Shown: piece by piece, positions 7,224 to 9,003 of the stretch
How the letters are laid out: the number at the start of each line of letters is the position of its first letter
How positions within the stretch are numbered: the first letter of the stretch is position 1
Assembly: GCA_002303765.1 (NCBI GenBank)
Contig: DBCB01000030.1
Span: 1-9,003 of the forward strand
DNA length: 9,003 nucleotides
Source: Planctomycetaceae bacterium UBA969
Lineage (GTDB): Bacteria; Planctomycetota; Planctomycetia; Gemmatales; Gemmataceae
Direction of reading: 5' to 3'
Notes under the pieces: model-generated
Databases searched by the model: none
Seen by the model: only the letters and a program-made list of their open reading frames with translations
Told to the model about the DNA's origin: nothing
Program-made: the position numbers and the translations under genes

Positions 7224-8540
7224 TTACTTACTTTTAGCTTCCTTAAACTTTTTCAACAACTCTTCTTCCATCGCCTTTGGCACATCCACGGGAGTTCCCT
7301 CTTCAAGGGCATCAGCGCCTTTGCGAACAATCCAATCGCCCTCCCCTGCGCCTTCCAAAACTTCGACAACTCCGGGCTTTCTTAAACCAAGTTGCAATGT
7401 TCTAGGCTTTGCAATCCACTCAACGGAACCATCAGCAGTAACTCTGGGCATTGGCTGAAAAATTATAAAGCCTTTTTCACTGGCACGAACAGCTTCCTCA
7501 GGAACCACTAGGGCATCTTTTTTACCAGGAAGATCACATATGATTTTTGCTGTATATCCCGGCCTCAACTGAGAGGAAAATGCGGATTGGTCAATCATTC
7601 CCTTACATTCAAACATGTGCGTATCCGGACTTGCAACCGAACTGATGAAAAACAATCGAGCAGTAAGATTTTCCCGCGGCAAAGCACGAAGAGTAAATCG
7701 CATTTCATACCCAAAAGGCAATAAGGAGGAAGCATCTGCTGCGGAAATCGTAAGAGCATTAAAAGGTGAAATCAAAGTGTTCGAGATCAGGCATGCCGAT
7801 CTAAGAAACTCTTCTTTATCCAATAAGGACCTTAGGCCAGGCGCAGATTTCTCAGGTACATACCCCACCAGACGAATTCGACTTAAGTTTGCAATTGTTG
7901 CGATCACGGTTTTATCTTCAAGATAGCTACCAACGGTGACCTTGCGTTGGTTGATTTGCCCCGAATAAGGCGCCTTGACCTGAGAACGATTAAAATTATT
8001 TTCTGCAAGCTGCCTAGCGGCCCTGGCCTGTAAAGCTTCAGCTTCAGCAAGTTTAGAATTTCCTGCGGCTCGAACCCGATCTTCTGACGAGCTGCCAATT
8101 CCTGCAAGGCGAGTCAACCCTTCAAGATCACGACTTAAAACAAATGCTGTCTCAGCCTTTTTTTCCATTGCGAGGGCGGAATCATAATTGGCCTTATGCC
8201 TCTTTTGATCAATCCGAACCAATAAAGTATCCCGATCCACCCATTGGCCTTCACGAAATAAAACATCATCAACGACACCGCTTACACCTGCAGCAATATC
8301 AGTCTGCCCTTCAGCCTCAAGGTGCCCAACGGTTTCCAAGGTAGCTTGAAAAGGTTGCTTTTGGATTTTATAAAGCTCAATTTTGCGCTTGAGTTTCATC
8401 TGGGAAGGACGAACTTCGGAACCACCTTTAGGGGCTTCCAAACCTTTCTTGGAACAGCCAGAAAATAAAAATACAAAGAGAGATAAAACCCCAAAGGCAC
8501 GGAAATAGGACACACACAAAAAGTACTTACAAAGAAACAT
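7224..8540 (-). CDS. Periplasmic membrane fusion protein (HlyD/AcrA-type adaptor), predicted lipoprotein
   Basis: Adaptor linking the RND pump to an outer-membrane channel; 438 residues from the chosen start. The N-terminus is hydrophobic and ends in LFSGCSKK, a lipobox-like site with the lipid-accepting cysteine at residue 29. Phe at -3 is not the commonest residue, and Ser at +2 gives no Asp retention signal. Domain order is that of AcrA-type proteins: first lipoyl half about 68-110 (TVGHLEAEGQ...VREGQW-like pattern), alpha-helical hairpin about 111-184 rich in Ala, Glu and Arg, second lipoyl half about 185-216 (KAPYSGQINQRKVTVGSYL), beta-barrel about 220-345, membrane-proximal domain about 346-420, and a charged C-terminal helix. 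The beta-barrel carries an apparent insertion around 240-285. The ATG at 8540 is preferred because GGAG lies 10 bases upstream. A TTG at 8579 would add 13 residues, bury that ribosome site inside the coding region and put the signal peptide further in. First gene of the efflux operon. Confidence 0.95.
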   Translation of the reverse strand: MFLCKYFLCVSYFRAFGVLSLFVFLFSGCSKKGLEAPKGGSEVRPSQMKLKRKIELYKIQKQPFQATLETVGHLEAEGQTDIAAGVSGVVDDVLFREGQWVDRDTLLVRIDQKRHKANYDSALAMEKKAETAFVLSRDLEGLTRLAGIGSSSEDRVRAAGNSKLAEAEALQARAARQLAENNFNRSQVKAPYSGQINQRKVTVGSYLEDKTVIATIANLSRIRLVGYVPEKSAPGLRSLLDKEEFLRSACLISNTLISPFNALTISAADASSLLPFGYEMRFTLRALPRENLTARLFFISSVASPDTHMFECKGMIDQSAFSSQLRPGYTAKIICDLPGKKDALVVPEEAVRASEKGFIIFQPMPRVTADGSVEWIAKPRTLQLGLRKPGVVEVLEGAGEGDWIVRKGADALEEGTPVDVPKAMEEELLKKFKEAKSK

Positions 8541-8550
8541 CAGAAAGAAT

Positions 8551-8554
8551 CTCC
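8551..8554 (-). promoter_or_regulatory. Ribosome binding site deciding the MFP start
   Basis: On the - strand GGAG lies 10 bases before the ATG at 8540 (CGGAGATTCTTTCTGATG). This supports 8540 over the in-frame TTG at 8579, which has no purine-rich site at a useful distance. Confidence 0.7.
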
Positions 8555-8560
8555 GTTGTA

Positions 8561-8586
8561 CAAGGCTATTAAAAACCAAGGCTATT
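8561..8586. repeat. Pair of 10-bp direct repeats in the efflux leader
   Basis: CAAGGCTATT occurs exactly at 8561-8570 and 8577-8586, separated by 6 bases (16-bp period). The pair lies between the predicted transcription start of the efflux operon and the MFP start codon, just upstream of the GGAG ribosome site. It may be a leftover of a small duplication; a regulatory role is not shown. Confidence 0.6.
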
Positions 8587-8613
8587 GAAAGCCACTGTGG
8601 TAGGTGATAAAGT
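8585..8613 (+). promoter_or_regulatory. Candidate promoter for the tetR-family gene
   Basis: TTGAAA (8585-8590, 5 of 6 to the -35 consensus), a 17-bp spacer, then TAAAGT (8608-8613, 4 of 6 to the -10 consensus). A TG at 8605-8606 would make it an extended -10. The expected start, near 8620, falls inside the operator palindrome, which would allow self-repression, and gives a leader of about 68 bases. The -10 match is weak, so this is a candidate only. Confidence 0.4.
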
Positions 8614-8617
8614 GTAG

Positions 8618-8631
8618 ACTGACCGGTCAGT
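8618..8631. promoter_or_regulatory. Predicted TetR-family operator (perfect 14-bp palindrome)
   Basis: ACTGACCGGTCAGT reads identically on both strands. Short perfect palindromes of this TGAC-CGGT-CA type, sitting between a tetR-family gene and a divergent efflux operon, are the usual target of a TetR dimer. The site overlaps the expected start points of both the efflux promoter and the tetR promoter candidate, so one bound repressor could block both. The palindrome is seen directly; that the adjacent regulator binds it is inferred from position. Confidence 0.8.
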
Positions 8632-8634
8632 TCT

Positions 8635-8663
8635 ATTGTAAATTGATTTTAAACACTAGTCAA
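8635..8663 (-). promoter_or_regulatory. Strong sigma70-type promoter of the efflux operon
   Basis: Read on the - strand: TTGACT (positions 8663-8658; 5 of 6 to TTGACA), exactly 17 bases, then TACAAT (8640-8635; 5 of 6 to TATAAT). The expected transcription start is about 8628, inside the ACTGACCGGTCAGT palindrome, giving a leader of about 88 bases before the MFP ATG at 8540. This is a near-consensus promoter placed for repression by steric block at +1. Confidence 0.75.
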
Positions 8664-8675
8664 TCATCTAGTTTC

Positions 8676-8679
8676 AAGG
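8676..8679 (+). promoter_or_regulatory. Ribosome binding site of the tetR-family gene
   Basis: AAGG lies 8 bases upstream of the ATG at 8688 (CAAGGTTTTCGAAATG), a normal Shine-Dalgarno spacing, and supports that start codon. Confidence 0.6.
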
Positions 8680-8687
8680 TTTTCGAA

Positions 8688-9003
8688 ATGAGTATAAAAT
8701 CTGCCACCACTCAAGAGAAAATCTTAGCCGCTGCAGAGGTTATGTTTGCCTCTAAACGATTCCACGAAGTCCTCATGGATGATATTGCCGTTGGGGCAGG
8801 GGTAGGGAAAGGCACCATTTATCGCTATTTTAAAAACAAAGAAGAACTCTATGCTGCGCTTCTTAAAGAGGCTTCCACGGAACTTATGAAACTCATCGAA
8901 AACGCCGTGAAAGTTGAAGTTTCCTGCAAAAACAAGCTTATCGTTATTCTTGAAACATCCATCAATCTTTTTGATGCAAGGCCCCATTTGTTTGACCTCA
9001 TTC
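8688..9003 (+). CDS. TetR/AcrR-family transcriptional regulator, N-terminal part only
   Basis: The first 105 residues of a ligand-responsive repressor; members are usually about 190-220 residues, so the ligand-binding half is cut by the window edge. The N-terminal helix-turn-helix is unmistakable: TQEKILAAAEVMFA (residues 8-21), a second helix around MDDIAVGAGVGKG (30-42), and the recognition helix with its typical follow-on TIYRYFKNKEELYAALL (43-59). The start ATG has AAGG 8 bases upstream. The gene diverges from the efflux operon, with a palindrome between them that overlaps the expected +1 of both promoters. By analogy with AcrR-type regulators it most likely represses the efflux operon and itself and is released by a pump substrate; the inducer cannot be predicted from the part present. 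Confidence 0.95.
   Translation, partial: MSIKSATTQEKILAAAEVMFASKRFHEVLMDDIAVGAGVGKGTIYRYFKNKEELYAALLKEASTELMKLIENAVKVEVSCKNKLIVILETSINLFDARPHLFDLI

Noticed and set aside
8541..8579. A longer MFP start at TTG 8579 adding 13 residues.
   Set aside because: The ATG at 8540 has GGAG 10 bases upstream and gives a normal-length lipoprotein signal peptide; the TTG has no ribosome site.
8592..8600. CCACTGTGG, a small hairpin-like palindrome in the leader, considered as a terminator or attenuator.
   Set aside because: A 4-bp stem with a 1-base centre and no following T-run cannot act as a terminator.
8655..8672. A possible second operator: inverted arms ACTAG (8655-8659) and CTAGT (8668-8672) overlapping the efflux -35.
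   Set aside because: Only 5-base arms with an 8-base non-symmetric spacer; too weak to call next to the perfect palindrome at 8618-8631.
8724..8987. An 87-codon - strand open frame opposite the tetR-family gene.
   Set aside because: The + strand encodes a clear TetR helix-turn-helix over the same bases; the antisense frame has no known features.

Overview
The window carries one tripartite-efflux locus of a diderm (Gram-negative type) bacterium. Evidence for two membranes is a lipoprotein-type membrane fusion protein (MFP) together with HAE1/AcrB-class RND pumps, which work only with an outer-membrane channel. G+C looks moderate to low (about 40-45% by eye, not computed). The phylum cannot be fixed from this sequence. 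The XPB/RAD25-type helicase at the left edge would fit lineages outside the Proteobacteria that carry such helicases, but this is only a hint.

Layout from right to left. A TetR-family regulator starts at 8688 on the + strand and runs off the right edge. Everything else is on the - strand in one compact run: a lipoprotein MFP (7224-8540), a first RND pump subunit (3849-7202, 1117 aa), a second paralogous RND subunit (407-3841, 1144 aa), and the first 128 residues of a DEAD/DEAH (SF2) helicase (1-386) that leaves by the left edge. Gaps between the - strand genes are 21, 7 and 20 bases, with no room for a strong terminator, so they look like one operon. No gene-free stretch reaches 300 bases; the largest is the 147-bp control region at 8541-8687.

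The control region is the clearest regulatory signal. A near-consensus sigma70-type promoter (TTGACT, 17 bp, TACAAT on the - strand) has its expected start point inside a perfect 14-bp palindrome, ACTGACCGGTCAGT (8618-8631), a typical TetR-family operator shape. A weaker promoter candidate for tetR faces it from the other side and would start in the same palindrome. The simple model is that the TetR protein represses both the pump operon and itself until a ligand releases it.

The MFP would anchor the pump in the periplasm. The two RND proteins are about 69% identical over their first 130 residues and both keep the proton-relay residues, so they may form a mixed trimer as in MdtB/MdtC. No outer-membrane factor (TolC-like) is encoded here. 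The most unusual feature is the second RND subunit: between TM6 and TM7 it has roughly 95 residues more than AcrB, with two extra strongly hydrophobic segments that its partner lacks. The first subunit has its own different, shorter extension after TM7. Apart from this the window is a recognisable efflux system, and I see no wholly new type of system.
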